Below are positions 17,300 to 26,766 of a stretch of DNA of 64,000 bases, one piece after another; within the stretch, counting starts at the first letter, position 1; each line of letters starts with the position of its first letter. A program made the position numbers and the translations under genes. This DNA is from Hymenobacter duratus. Lineage in GTDB: Bacteria; Bacteroidota; Bacteroidia; Cytophagales; Hymenobacteraceae. The stretch covers positions 992,001 through 1,056,000 of the forward strand of contig NZ_JACWZZ010000002.1 in NCBI RefSeq assembly GCF_014698995.1, given 5' to 3'. Below the pieces are notes generated by a model, which had not been told where the DNA came from, made no database searches, and worked only from the letters and a program-made list of their open reading frames with translations.

Positions 17300-19108
17300 A
17301 TGCAGAACATTCGGAATATCGCCATCATTGCCCACGTTGACCACGGCAAGACTACGCTCGTGGACAAGATCATTCACGCCTCCAAGCTGTTCGACGAGCA
17401 CCAGCAGTTCGACGACCTCATCCTGGACAACAATGACCTGGAACGTGAGCGAGGCATCACCATCGTCTCCAAAAACGTATCGGTACGGTACAAGGACGTA
17501 AAAATCAACATCATCGACACTCCTGGTCACGCCGACTTCGGCGGCGAGGTGGAGCGCGTACTGAAAATGGCCGACGGCGTATTGCTGCTCGTCGATGCCT
17601 TTGAAGGCGCCATGCCCCAGACTCGCTTCGTACTGGGCAAAGCCATTGACTTGGGCCTGAAGCCTATCGTGGTGGTGAACAAAGTCGACAAAGAAAACTG
17701 CCGCCCCGATGAGGTGCATGAGCAGGTATTCGACCTCATGTTCAACCTGGGTGCCACCGAAGACCAGTTGGATTTCGTGACCCTGTACGGCTCTTCGAAG
17801 CAGGGCTGGATGAGCACCGACTGGAAAGTGAAGACCGACAGCATTATTCCGCTGCTCGACGCCGTGGTGGCTTCCATCCCGCCTGCTCCTACCCTGGACG
17901 GCACGCCTCAGATGCAGGTTACCTCGCTCGACTATTCGTCGTTCGTGGGCCGTATCGCCATTGGCCGGGTGCACCGCGGTACGCTGAAAGAAGGCGCTAA
18001 CATGAGCCTGATCAAGCGTGACGGCACCATCAAAAAGGTCAAAATCAAAGAGCTGCAAGTGTTCGAAGGCTTGGGCCGCACGAAAGTAGCCGAGGTTAGC
18101 TCGGGCGAAATCTGCGCCGTAACCGGCATCGAAGGCTTCGACATCGGCGATACGCTGGCCGACGCGGAAAACCCCGAGGCACTGGCGGTTATCAGCATCG
18201 ACGAGCCGACGATGAACATGCTGTTCACCATCAACAACTCGCCCTTCTTTGGTAAGGAAGGCAAGTTTGTGACCTCGCGCCATTTGCGTGACCGTCTGTT
18301 CAAGGAAACCGAGAAAAACCTGGCCCTGCGCGTGAAGGAAACCGACCGGGAAGACACCTTCCTGGTGTACGGCCGCGGCATTCTGCACTTGTCGGTACTC
18401 ATCGAGACCATGCGTCGCGAAGGGTTTGAGCTGCAGGTAGGCCAGCCACAGGTACTGTTCCGCGAGGACGACAATGGCAACCGCCTGGAGCCTATCGAGC
18501 ATCTGGTAGTTGACGTGCCGGAGGAAACTGCCGGCAAGGTTATCGAGCTGGTGACGATGCGCAAAGGCGAGCTGACCATCATGGAGCCGAAAGGCGACCT
18601 GCAGCACCTGGAGTTCAACATTCCGGCCCGCGGCCTGATTGGCCTGCGCAACAACGTGCTGACCGCCACCGCTGGTGAGGCCATCATGAACCACCGCTTT
18701 GCTTCGTACGAGCCTTACAAAGGCGTGATTCCCGGCCGTATCTCCGGCTCGCTGATTTCGATGGACACCGGTGCCGGCACTGCGTACACCATCGACAAGA
18801 TGCAGGACCGTGGTGAGTTCTTCGTGGATCCGGGTGAAGAGGTGTACGCTGGCCAGGTTATCGGCGAGCACACCCGCCCGAACGACCTGACCATCAACAT
18901 CCAGAAAGGCAAGAAACTCACGAACATGCGTGCCTCGGGTACGGATGACAACGTGAAAATTGTGCCCAAGCGTCAGTTCTCGCTGGAAGAAGCCATGGAA
19001 TACATCCAGAAAGATGAGTACCTGGAAGTAACCCCGAAATCGGTGCGGATGCGTAAGATTCTGCTTGACGAGAACGAGCGTCTGCGTTCGGCCAAGAAAG
19101 TAGACTAG
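17300..19108 (+). CDS. typA: Ribosome-associated translational GTPase TypA/BipA
   Basis: EF-G-like GTPase that binds the 70S ribosome and helps 50S assembly and stress adaptation. 602 residues: G1 AHVDHGKTTL (11-20), the Switch I stretch NDLERERGITI with the conserved RGITI, G3 DTPGHADFGGEV, and G4 VVNKVDKE. Domain II, the EF-G domain III/V-like region (FLVYGRGILHLSVLIE) and the TypA-specific C-terminal domain (RASGTDDNVKIVPKRQFSLEEAMEYI) follow in order. ATG 17300 gives the standard start MQNIRNIAIIAHVDHGK. A strong terminator follows. Confidence 0.97.
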   Translation: MQNIRNIAIIAHVDHGKTTLVDKIIHASKLFDEHQQFDDLILDNNDLERERGITIVSKNVSVRYKDVKINIIDTPGHADFGGEVERVLKMADGVLLLVDAFEGAMPQTRFVLGKAIDLGLKPIVVVNKVDKENCRPDEVHEQVFDLMFNLGATEDQLDFVTLYGSSKQGWMSTDWKVKTDSIIPLLDAVVASIPPAPTLDGTPQMQVTSLDYSSFVGRIAIGRVHRGTLKEGANMSLIKRDGTIKKVKIKELQVFEGLGRTKVAEVSSGEICAVTGIEGFDIGDTLADAENPEALAVISIDEPTMNMLFTINNSPFFGKEGKFVTSRHLRDRLFKETEKNLALRVKETDREDTFLVYGRGILHLSVLIETMRREGFELQVGQPQVLFREDDNGNRLEPIEHLVVDVPEETAGKVIELVTMRKGELTIMEPKGDLQHLEFNIPARGLIGLRNNVLTATAGEAIMNHRFASYEPYKGVIPGRISGSLISMDTGAGTAYTIDKMQDRGEFFVDPGEEVYAGQVIGEHTRPNDLTINIQKGKKLTNMRASGTDDNVKIVPKRQFSLEEAMEYIQKDEYLEVTPKSVRMRKILLDENERLRSAKKVD

Positions 19109-19126
19109 GTTTTAGTTGAAAGAGTT

Positions 19127-19163
19127 AAAAAGGGGACGTTGCCGAGGGCTGCGTCCCCTTTTT
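19127..19163 (+). terminator. rho-independent terminator after typA
   Basis: AAAAAGGGGACG (19127-19138) pairs with CGTCCCCTTTTT (19152-19163), followed by more T residues. Confidence 0.8.
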
Positions 19164-19264
19164 TATTGTTCGCAACAGTAAGCTTCTGCGGGAGCTGTCT
19201 GTTATCAGACTGATTCTTACTTCTGGAACGTACCCGTTCATGTCTGCTATTCCTGCTTGGCCTG

Positions 19265-19996
19265 TTGCTGCCCGCTGCCCGCCGCCTGCACCTGATGCGC
19301 CAGCGCTGGAGCAACCTGCTGTTTGCGCACTGGCCCGTGCCGCCCGAGTTGCTGCGTCCGTACCTGCCCGCGCGGCTGGAGCTGGATCTGTTTGAGGGGC
19401 AGGCGTGGCTGGGCGTGGTGCCATTTACCATGAGCCACATCCGGCCGCTGGGGCTGCCGGCCGTGCCGGGGCTAAGCGCCCTACATGAGTTGAACGTGCG
19501 CACTTACGCTACTCTGGATGGGGTGCCGGGCGTCTGGTTTCTCTCCCTGGATGCCACGCAGCCGCTAGGCGTGTGGGCGGCCCGCACGCTGTTTCATCTG
19601 CCGTATCTGCACGCCCGCATCAGCCTGACGGAAACGGCGGGCACGCTGCGGGCGGTGGCCGAGCGCACCCACCGGGGCGTAGCGCCTGCCTCTTTCGCGG
19701 CTACCTGGACGCCGGGCGCCGCGTTGGCACCTGCGCAGCCGGGTACGCTGGCGTATTTTCTCACGGAGCGGTATAGTTTGTACACGGCCGGCGCCGACCT
19801 GCGGCAGGGCATACAAAGTCCTTATTTGTGGCGCGGCCGCCTGTGGCACGAGCCCTGGACCCTGCGGGAAGCTACGCTGCAGGAATGGGACTCGACGCTG
19901 GTGGAAAGCCATGGCCTGCCCACCTTGCAGGGCCCGCCGCTGCTCTACGCCGCCGATCCGCTGGATGTGCAGGTGCAGGAGCTGCGCCGCGTCTGA
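19265..19996 (+). CDS. YqjF/DUF2071 family protein
   Basis: 243 residues matching DUF2071: MRQRWSNLLFAHWPVPPELLRPYLPARLELDLFEGQAWLGVVPF near the start, NVRTYATLDGVPGVWFLSLDA in the middle and a C-terminal PLLYAADPLDVQVQ. The family resembles acetoacetate decarboxylase-like folds; its substrate is unknown. The start is uncertain: TTG at 19265 gives ten residues before the first ATG at 19295, and no in-frame ATG occurs before the upstream stop at 19211. The nearby ATG at 19240 is in another frame. Converges on the GT39-like gene. Confidence 0.75.
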   Translation: MLPAARRLHLMRQRWSNLLFAHWPVPPELLRPYLPARLELDLFEGQAWLGVVPFTMSHIRPLGLPAVPGLSALHELNVRTYATLDGVPGVWFLSLDATQPLGVWAARTLFHLPYLHARISLTETAGTLRAVAERTHRGVAPASFAATWTPGAALAPAQPGTLAYFLTERYSLYTAGADLRQGIQSPYLWRGRLWHEPWTLREATLQEWDSTLVESHGLPTLQGPPLLYAADPLDVQVQELRRV

Positions 19997-20179
19997 AGCT
20001 CCGAAGCAGCTACCGACGCACCTCACACGCGGTATGGTGCTGCATTGGTCCGGTAGCTACTTCCACTCTGATTACGCGGGCCGCGGGCAAACCTGGCGGC
20101 ACCTGGCGTAACTGCCAGGATGCAACATCGCGGCCGGCAGCTGCCGTAACCGAACCCAGCATCCTGACACTGACACGTG

Positions 20180-21679
20180 CTAGGGCCTGCGGGGCGGCGC
20201 ATAGGTGTAGATGTAAAACGACTCGAACCGGTGGCTGAAGTGGTAGGCGCCAAAAGACTGACCGGCTCTTGGGCGTGGCAGGTGCAGCAACTCCAACGAT
20301 TCCTCATCGAGCAGCAGTAGTTGCCGCTGGAAACGGGCCGCCTGCGCGAAAAAGTCAAACGGTGCACCAGACTGTGCTTGTACCTGTGCCAGCAGGTAGT
20401 AGCAGAACGTGCCCTGCACAGCAAAATGCTCCAGCCCGTTGTACACGAATGGTAACGGCGCCACCACGGCCGCGCCCCGGTACGGAGCCAGATGCCGAAC
20501 CAGCCGCTGATGCTGCTCTGCCATGTTGCGGTGGCGGCTGGTGAGGTAGAGCGTGCCGCCGAAATTGAGCAGCAGATAAGCCCCCAGCAGCACCCTGGCC
20601 ACCCGGTTCAGCCAGTGGCTGTCCTCGGGCAGCCGGTCGAAGGCGGCGGTGATGAGAAGCACCAGAAACGGGATGTAAAGAATGGTATAGAAGGAGTTGT
20701 CGTTCTGGCTGCCCACGGCCAGCAGCACCAGCAGCGCCAGCGTATATAGCAGCAGCTCTGGTAGCCAGCCGGCAGCAAACCGGCTCCGGTGACGATACAG
20801 CACCGCGCTGGCCAGCAGGGCGCAGACTGAAAGCGGAGACTCTTTAAACGAGTGGAACAGCCGCTTATGCTCGTGCAGCAGTCGGCGCAGGCCGGCTCCG
20901 ACGCCCGCCTCCGGCTGCACAGCCGGCTGGAGCTGCTGCCCGAACGCGGCCCAGGCTCCCAGCAAGCCCACTTCCAGGAAGTAGCACCCGGCGCACACCA
21001 GCACCGGCCCCGCAAACACGACGACAGCTACCGCCTGCCGGCGCCACAGCAGCAGCAGCCCGCCCGCTCCCACGAAGATGAGGCCGTTGAGGTGCGTGAG
21101 TGCCGCCAGCCCGGCCAGCAGGCCGGCTCCGGCCACATACCACAGCCCCCTCCGGGCATGGGCCGCCAGCTGCAGACACTGCCAGGACGCAAAGCCCAGC
21201 GTCATGAGCATGATTTCGGGTCGGAAAGTGAAACTGAACTCCGCAACCAGGGTATTGGCCAGCAGCAGCAGCATATATAGCCACCTGCTGCAGGGACGCA
21301 GGTCCAGGGTGCGCAGGTAGCGCCAGCACAGCCCCACAAACAGCCCCAGATACGCCAGGCTCAGCAGGCGCAGGGCCGTTACCGACCAGCCGGCCACCCG
21401 AATCAGGCCGGCAGCCTGCCACACAAAGAGCTTGTGGTACACCAGCTGCCGCACCTCGGCGTGCAGAAAGCCCCGAAACAGCTCCGAACGCACCACTCCG
21501 TCGCGGGCAGCCCAGTACGCCTGCTCCCCAATCCAGGCTTCGTCTATCTGAATGATGCGCTGGTAGGTGCTCAGCAGCAGCAGTGCCACGGCCAGCCCCA
21601 CCAGGCTGGGCAGCCAGAGACGGGAAAGCCGACTGGCCGACGGGGTAGTGCGGATGCGGACAGGAAATTCGGGCGGCAT
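20180..21679 (-). CDS. GT39/ArnT-like polytopic glycosyltransferase
   Basis: 499 residues with about 11-12 hydrophobic segments, the layout of GT-C glycosyltransferases (PMT/ArnT family) that use polyprenyl-phosphate sugars. The first outer loop has the acidic motif QIDEAWIGEQAYWA (about 48-61), which corresponds to the catalytic Asp-Glu region of the family. The last 120 residues form a soluble domain. The acceptor (lipid A, glycan or protein) cannot be told from the sequence, and the neighbours give no clue. It converges on the DUF2071 gene across 183 bases that hold nothing recognisable. Confidence 0.75.
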   Translation of the reverse strand: MPPEFPVRIRTTPSASRLSRLWLPSLVGLAVALLLLSTYQRIIQIDEAWIGEQAYWAARDGVVRSELFRGFLHAEVRQLVYHKLFVWQAAGLIRVAGWSVTALRLLSLAYLGLFVGLCWRYLRTLDLRPCSRWLYMLLLLANTLVAEFSFTFRPEIMLMTLGFASWQCLQLAAHARRGLWYVAGAGLLAGLAALTHLNGLIFVGAGGLLLLWRRQAVAVVVFAGPVLVCAGCYFLEVGLLGAWAAFGQQLQPAVQPEAGVGAGLRRLLHEHKRLFHSFKESPLSVCALLASAVLYRHRSRFAAGWLPELLLYTLALLVLLAVGSQNDNSFYTILYIPFLVLLITAAFDRLPEDSHWLNRVARVLLGAYLLLNFGGTLYLTSRHRNMAEQHQRLVRHLAPYRGAAVVAPLPFVYNGLEHFAVQGTFCYYLLAQVQAQSGAPFDFFAQAARFQRQLLLLDEESLELLHLPRPRAGQSFGAYHFSHRFESFYIYTYAPPRRP

Positions 21680-21811
21680 AGCGCTATGGAGGCCGGATGA
21701 AGCAGCACGAATACCTCAGCAACCGGGCAGCCAGCGAAAATTAGCGTTTTCTAGCCTGAACCCGACCGGGCAGCCAGGTGCCCGCGCGGTAGCGGGCGCC
21801 GCCGTCCGCTG

Positions 21812-22621
21812 CTACCCGCGCTGGCGCACGGCCTCAAACGTAAGAATAGCGGTGGCGGTACTGACGTTGAGTGAGTCGATGGCGCCGCGCATGGGAATGA
21901 TGATAGTCTGGTCGCAGGCCTGCATGAGCTCCGGCGTGAGGCCGTCGGCTTCGGTGCCCATCACCAGAGCGGTAGGGCCACGAAAGTCGCAGGTGGTATA
22001 GGGTACCGCCTGCTCGGTAAGAGCCGCCGCATAGGTGCGGATGCCGTGCTGCCGGCACCAGGCCAGCAGCTCGTCGCGGGTGGTAGCAACAGTAGGCACC
22101 GTGAAGATGCAGCCGATACTGGAGCGGATGGCGTTGGGATTGTAGAGGTCGGTGCGCGGGTCGCAGACGATGACGGCCGTAGCCTGCGCGGCATCGGCAG
22201 TGCGCAGAATGGCGCCCAGGTTGCCCGGTTTTTCCACGGCTTCCAGCACCAGCAGCAAGGGGGCGGCCGGCAGGCGCAGTCCGGCCAGCGTGTGGCGCGG
22301 CGGCTTCGCGAGGGCCAGCACGCCGTCGGAGCCTTCGCGGTAGGCTACTTTCTCAAACACGGCCTTCGACACCTCGAACCACTCGGGCTGGCGGCTGCCA
22401 AACAATGCCTGCAGCTCTCGTTGGCGCACCTCACCAGCTAATTCCGGGCACACAAACAGCGCCGTGATGGGTACGCCCGCGCCGTGCGCAATAGTCAGCT
22501 CGCGGTGGCCTTCGATAATGGTGAGCCCCTGCTCGCGCCGCTCCGACGATTTTTGCTGCAGCTTGAGCAGATTCTTGATGCGCGGATTCTGGGGCGAGGT
22601 AATCGGATCTGGAGCGGGCAT
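21812..22621 (-). CDS. TrmH/SpoU-family RNA 2'-O-methyltransferase
   Basis: SAM-dependent methyltransferase with the SPOUT trefoil knot, 269 residues. An N-terminal substrate-binding domain (ITSPQNPRIKNLLKLQQKSSER, IIEGHREL at 35-42) precedes the catalytic domain with motif 1 EAVEKPGNLGAILRTADA (127-144), motif 2 VMGTEADGL and motif 3 GAIDSLNVSTATAIL (about 245-259). These are rlmB/trmH/TsnR-type motifs; whether the target is 23S rRNA or tRNA is not clear. A TATCTTTG -7 element lies upstream. It is divergent from the histidine kinase gene. Confidence 0.9.
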   Translation of the reverse strand: MPAPDPITSPQNPRIKNLLKLQQKSSERREQGLTIIEGHRELTIAHGAGVPITALFVCPELAGEVRQRELQALFGSRQPEWFEVSKAVFEKVAYREGSDGVLALAKPPRHTLAGLRLPAAPLLLVLEAVEKPGNLGAILRTADAAQATAVIVCDPRTDLYNPNAIRSSIGCIFTVPTVATTRDELLAWCRQHGIRTYAAALTEQAVPYTTCDFRGPTALVMGTEADGLTPELMQACDQTIIIPMRGAIDSLNVSTATAILTFEAVRQRG

Positions 22622-22650
22622 ACGGGGCGTAGAGCTGGAGGCGGTGGCCC

Positions 22651-22658
22651 CAAAGATA
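22651..22658 (-). promoter_or_regulatory. candidate -7 element (TATCTTTG) for the TrmH-family gene
   Basis: CAAAGATA on the plus strand reads TATCTTTG on the minus strand, 29 bases before the ATG at 22621. No clear -33 match. Confidence 0.4.
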
Positions 22659-22756
22659 CACCTGCCCTTCGCAGGATTACGAGCCCGCTTGGCGACTCAA
22701 CCGTTATCCTTGTATGCGCGTAAGCGCCCACACTCCCTGCTCCGCTCCCTGTTCTG

Positions 22757-24277
22757 ATGCGCTTACGACTCAATACCAAAATTCTGCTCGGGTTTATCAT
22801 TGCCCTAGCGGTGCTGCTGCTTACCTCGCTGCTGGCCTACCGCAGCATTCAGCAGCTTGCGTTTTACACCCGCCAAGTAGAGCATACCTATCAGGTGCTG
22901 CAGTATACGTCGCAGCTGCGCACCAAAGTGCGCGATGCCCAGACGGCCGTACGAGCGTATCTGCTGCTGGCCGATACCACCCGGCTGGCGGAGTACCGGA
23001 CCAACCTGGAAGGAACCAGCCGCGACTTCGACTCGCTGCAGTTGCTCACCCGCGACAATCCGGTGCAGCAAAACCGCCTGGATACGCTGCGCCGGCTGGT
23101 AGCGTATGAGAAGCAGGTGCTGAAAAAATGGAGCACCGTCAACCCCACGCCCTACGCGGCCCGCGACCTGCTGCTGGCCGACCAGCCGACGCTGGAAAAG
23201 CTGCGGAAAATAGTGAGTGATATGACCGCCACCGAAACCGTGCTGTTGCGGGAGCGGAGCCTGAATCAGGATTTCTACGAGAATACCACACCCATTGCCA
23301 TTGTAGGGTCGGCGGTGCTGGCCATCCTGATTGTGCTGTGGCTGTTCTCAAAAATTACGCGGGAGCTGCAGGCCAATGAGCGGCTGCAGCAGGAGCTGGC
23401 CCAGGTAAACCAGGACACGGCGCGCCGCATTGCCATCATCGAGCAGCTGGCCGACCGGGTGGTGCAGGGCGACTACAGCGTCAAGATCAGCAACGGCGCG
23501 CAGCAGGACAGCCTCGGCAACCTGGCCACGTCGCTCAACCACATGACCCAGACCCTGGAAGAAACCTTTGCGGCCCTGCAAAACCGCAACAAGGAGCTGG
23601 ACCAGTTTGCCTACGTGGCTTCCCACGACCTGAAAGCTCCCGTACGCGGTGTCCTGACCGTATTGAAATGGATTGAAGATGAGCTGCCCCACGAGCTCAG
23701 CGCCCAGATGCGCCAGTACCTGGACATGATGAAGGGCCGCCTGATCCGGCTCGAAGACCTCATCAACGGCATCCTGGCCTATGCCCGTGTGGGCCGCACC
23801 GAGCAGAAGCTGGAAGAAGTGCGGGTGGAGCAGCTGGTGCGCGAAGTGGCCGAGCTGGTGGTGCCGCCAGCCTTCCAGGTGGAAATTCCGACAACGATGC
23901 CCACTTTCGTGACGGACCGCCTCAGCCTGCAGCAGGTGTTCACGAACCTGATGAGCAACGCCGCCAAATACCACGACAAAGCCACCGGCACCATCACGGT
24001 TAGCTGCCAGGACATCGGGCGCTGCTACGAGTTTCGGGTGCAGGACGACGGGCCGGGTATTGCGCCGGAGTACCACGAGAAAATCTTCCTCATCTTTCAG
24101 ACCCTGCGCGACCGGAACACGGCCGAAAGCACCGGCATCGGCCTCAGCATTGTCAAGAAAATGATTGACGAGAAGAAAGGCAGCATCCGCGTGGAGTCGG
24201 CCGTGGGGCAGGGCGCGGCGTTTGTCTTCACCTGGCCGAAAGCGGCTGTGCCGGAGCTGCCGGCCGCTACGCTGTAG
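22757..24277 (+). CDS. Membrane sensor histidine kinase with CHASE3-type input domain
   Basis: 506 residues: TM helix 8-28, a helical extracytoplasmic domain of about 150 residues (CHASE3-like, 35-175), TM helix 179-198, a HAMP-like linker with a coiled coil, then HisKA with phospho-acceptor His290 in VASHDLKAPVRG. The HATPase domain shows the N box FTNLMSNAAKYHD, G1 VQDDGPGIAPE and G2 STGIGLSIVKKM. The HisKA sequence is the phytochrome-like SHDLKAP type that often pairs with stand-alone receiver proteins. Exactly such a receiver gene starts 64 bases downstream. Confidence 0.93.
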   Translation: MRLRLNTKILLGFIIALAVLLLTSLLAYRSIQQLAFYTRQVEHTYQVLQYTSQLRTKVRDAQTAVRAYLLLADTTRLAEYRTNLEGTSRDFDSLQLLTRDNPVQQNRLDTLRRLVAYEKQVLKKWSTVNPTPYAARDLLLADQPTLEKLRKIVSDMTATETVLLRERSLNQDFYENTTPIAIVGSAVLAILIVLWLFSKITRELQANERLQQELAQVNQDTARRIAIIEQLADRVVQGDYSVKISNGAQQDSLGNLATSLNHMTQTLEETFAALQNRNKELDQFAYVASHDLKAPVRGVLTVLKWIEDELPHELSAQMRQYLDMMKGRLIRLEDLINGILAYARVGRTEQKLEEVRVEQLVREVAELVVPPAFQVEIPTTMPTFVTDRLSLQQVFTNLMSNAAKYHDKATGTITVSCQDIGRCYEFRVQDDGPGIAPEYHEKIFLIFQTLRDRNTAESTGIGLSIVKKMIDEKKGSIRVESAVGQGAAFVFTWPKAAVPELPAATL

Positions 24278-24341
24278 CCCGGTTCGGCCGCAGCAGGGCC
24301 GCACAATGTGTATCTTTCCACCTCACTTACTGTTCCCGCTT

Positions 24342-24752
24342 ATGCGCTCTGTATTGCTTGTTGAAGACGATTTTTTTGACACGATGACGGTGAAGAAGTC
24401 GTTCGAGAAATTCAGCGTGCAGCACCAGCTGTATTCCGCCTTCAATGGCCTGGAAGCGCTGGACCTGCTGCGCGGCCAGAACGGCGCGGAAGCCATCCGG
24501 CCGCTGCCCGAAGTGATTCTGCTGGACCTGAACATGCCCAAGATGAACGGGCACGAGTTTCTGGCGGAAATCCGCAAAGACCCCGAGCTGGCCGACATTC
24601 CGGTGTTCATCATCACCACGTCTTCGATGGACGTAGACCGGCTGAACGCCCAGAACCTGGGCGTGAGCGGCTACATCATCAAGCCCCTGGACTTCGAAAC
24701 CAGCCCCGACATGGTAGACAGCATGAGCCTACTGGAGAAGCTGCTGAAATAG
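24342..24752 (+). CDS. Single-domain response regulator (Rcp1-like)
   Basis: 136 residues, only a receiver domain and no output domain. Acidic pair VEDD (7-10), phospho-acceptor Asp62 in VILLDLNMPKMNGHEF, the Thr/Ser of FIITTSS and the Lys of YIIKPLD are all present. The extended beta4-alpha4 region (MDVDRLNAQNLGVSGYIIKPL) is typical of the Rcp1 class that receives phosphate from phytochrome-type kinases. It is likely the partner of the kinase encoded just upstream, passing the signal by protein contact rather than DNA binding. ATG 24342 gives MRSVLLVEDD; the longer ORF is out of character. Confidence 0.92.
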   Translation: MRSVLLVEDDFFDTMTVKKSFEKFSVQHQLYSAFNGLEALDLLRGQNGAEAIRPLPEVILLDLNMPKMNGHEFLAEIRKDPELADIPVFIITTSSMDVDRLNAQNLGVSGYIIKPLDFETSPDMVDSMSLLEKLLK

Positions 24753-24881
24753 CGCCGCCCGCCGGCTTCCGGCGGTCCGGGAACTAACGGCCGGCTGATT
24801 TATTTTGTGCTGCTGGCTGGCTGTGCTTTTTTTAGGTCGCCGGCGTTAGCTGCACTTCTACTCCCTGTATTCCCTCTCCCG

Positions 24882-25802
24882 ATGCTAGTAAACCGCTCTG
24901 TTTTGTTGCTGACGGCCGGCCTCAGCGTGGCACTGCCGGCCGCTACCCAGGCCCAAAACGCGCCCCGGCAGCTCAGCACGCTGCCCACTCCTACTACCCC
25001 TGTTGATACGGCCCGCCGCGCCGCGCCCCGGCAGCTGGCCGCCCCGCCCGTAGTGCCCGACTCGGTGCGCCGGCAGCAGCAGCAGCGCGCCACGCTGCCC
25101 CCCGCCAACACCACCCGCTACGCCGTGGGCCTCAAAAACGGCCAGGTGTATAAGGGCTACGATGTGCTGATGAAGCAGCCGTTCATCGGGCGGCCCTACC
25201 TGCTCGTGGACGAGCAGCGTTTTGAAATGGACCAGGTGCGCTACTACGAGGACGAAACCGGCTTCTATGTGCGCACCACGCTGCCCGGCCGCTCGGCCCG
25301 CGAAACCACGCTGCGCCGCGACAAAGTGGGCCGCATCAGCCTCTACTCCATCACGAGCACGCAATACGCCGGCAACGGCATGGGCGGGTTTGGGCCGTAC
25401 GGCGGCTACGGGCGCTACGGCGGGTTTGGGGGCTACCCCTATGGCGGCTACGGCGGCCCGATGTACCGCACCACCAAAACCGAGTATTTCAGCAAAGACA
25501 ACGGCCCCATCGAGGACCTGAACCTGCGCAACCTCTCCCTGGCCACCGCCGACAACCCCACGGCCACCAACCTGCTGCTGCAGGCCCGCCAGTACCAGAC
25601 CTATACCACCGTCAGCTACGTGGCGGCCGGGGGCCTGCTGGTGGCCGGGCTGGTGTCGTCGCTGAATCCCAATAGCAGCGGCCCTTCCATTTCGCCGCTT
25701 GTGTATGCCAGCCTGCCGTTTCTGGTTGTGCCGCTGGTGCTGGGCGGCAAAAGCCAAAACAATGTCCGGCAGGCCATCAGCCTCTACAACCGCGGGCAGT
25801 AG
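24882..25802 (+). CDS. Exported hypothetical protein with Gly/Tyr-rich segment
   Basis: 306 residues. Signal peptide MLVNRSVLLLTAGLSVALPAATQAQ (cleavage near AQA/Q, about 25). Pro/Arg/Gln-rich linker (about 30-75), a folded segment (about 80-165, YAVGLKNGQVYKGYDVL ... RFEMDQVRYYEDETGFYVRTTL), a Gly/Tyr repeat (about 168-190, GGYGRYGGFGGYPYGGYGG) and a hydrophobic stretch near 250-295 that may hold two TM helices. No known family recognised. It may be surface-exposed. ATG 24882 is used because it opens the signal peptide. Confidence 0.6.
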   Translation: MLVNRSVLLLTAGLSVALPAATQAQNAPRQLSTLPTPTTPVDTARRAAPRQLAAPPVVPDSVRRQQQQRATLPPANTTRYAVGLKNGQVYKGYDVLMKQPFIGRPYLLVDEQRFEMDQVRYYEDETGFYVRTTLPGRSARETTLRRDKVGRISLYSITSTQYAGNGMGGFGPYGGYGRYGGFGGYPYGGYGGPMYRTTKTEYFSKDNGPIEDLNLRNLSLATADNPTATNLLLQARQYQTYTTVSYVAAGGLLVAGLVSSLNPNSSGPSISPLVYASLPFLVVPLVLGGKSQNNVRQAISLYNRGQ

Positions 25803-26037
25803 CTGCAATAGCAGAGTGAGCGGAACAACAGTTGCTGTGACTGCGGGTACTGCCCTGCCACTCCTGCTGACGTTGAAGACAGCCCGCCAGCAGGAGGAAA
25901 TTTCCAGTACGTTTCACTATTGTATCAGAAAGATCCTATATTAATGCAGCCTTTCGCTACCGCTCAACCCCTGTAAGCGCAGGTTTTCGGCTGCAGTTCT
26001 TCGGCGGAGCTAGTTTCAATCTTTTAATTTTCTATTT

Positions 26038-26640
26038 ATGCGCACTCTTTTGCTTTCGGCAGCAAGCTTAGCTCTGTTGTGCCTGAGTTCCTGCGGCTCC
26101 AGCGGCTCCGAGCCTACCCCCGACCCGTATGACACGGTTTCGCGTACCGATGAGTTCGTCAGCGCCAAGGTTGATGGCCAGTTCTACGACTGCACCGCCA
26201 AATTTCAGTTCGCTGGTGCGAACGACACACTCTACAATGGCTATCAGAACTTTAGTGTGGCCAATACTATGCAGTTGCGGCAGGTCGATATTTTCCGCAT
26301 GGAGAATACTGGCGGAAACTGCCGTCGTTTCACGGTGATGATCAACGGCCTCGACCTCGACGCCGCGACTCTACCACTGGAGCTCACGACAAGTAATCTG
26401 CCGGTAATTTCCTCCGTTACGTTCTCCGACTATACCCCTAGCCAGCTACCGAACCAAAACCCGGACCCCAACGTGTACGTGGCCTCTACCGCTGATGGCA
26501 TGACGGTCAAGCTGCTAAGTAAAACCAATGATATGCTGGTTGGTACTTTCCGGGGCTCGTTTAAAAACCGGAACAACCAGACCAAGAACATCACCGAAGG
26601 CCAGTTCCGTATTCGGCTGCTCCGCAAGACGCGCCCGTAA
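26038..26640 (+). CDS. Hypothetical lipoprotein (DUF6252-like)
   Basis: 200 residues. Lipoprotein signal with lipobox LSSC (Cys19). The mature part has short beta-rich stretches (FVSAKVDGQFYDCTAKFQFAGANDTLY, FTVMINGLDLDAATLPL, LVGTFRGSFKNRNNQT, TEGQFRIRL) of the kind seen in small Bacteroidota surface lipoproteins such as DUF6252, a resemblance I cannot confirm. Function unknown. The 235-base spacer before it shows no gene, and a terminator hairpin follows. Confidence 0.6.
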   Translation: MRTLLLSAASLALLCLSSCGSSGSEPTPDPYDTVSRTDEFVSAKVDGQFYDCTAKFQFAGANDTLYNGYQNFSVANTMQLRQVDIFRMENTGGNCRRFTVMINGLDLDAATLPLELTTSNLPVISSVTFSDYTPSQLPNQNPDPNVYVASTADGMTVKLLSKTNDMLVGTFRGSFKNRNNQTKNITEGQFRIRLLRKTRP

Positions 26641-26661
26641 TTCCGGCCGATATATCTGCTT

Positions 26662-26697
26662 AAAGGCGCGGTTTCCACCCGGGAACCGCGCTTTTTG
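26662..26697 (+). terminator. rho-independent terminator
   Basis: GGCGCGGTTTCC and GGGAACCGCGC form an almost perfect G/C stem with a short loop, followed by CTTTTT. Ends the lipoprotein gene. Confidence 0.7.
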
Positions 26698-26766
26698 GTA
26701 AATATGGCCTTGGTACGCTGAACACGAAGGGCTACTCATCTGATCCTGTGAACGGACTTTTGGCCG

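Noticed and set aside
17261..18871. Minus-strand ORF of about 536 codons opposite typA
   Set aside because: Antisense shadow with His/Val/Leu-rich composition and no domain; typA is unambiguous on the plus strand.
19240..19264. ATG at 19240 as the start of the DUF2071 gene
   Set aside because: It is in a different frame from the coding frame; the frame upstream has a stop at 19211 and no ATG.
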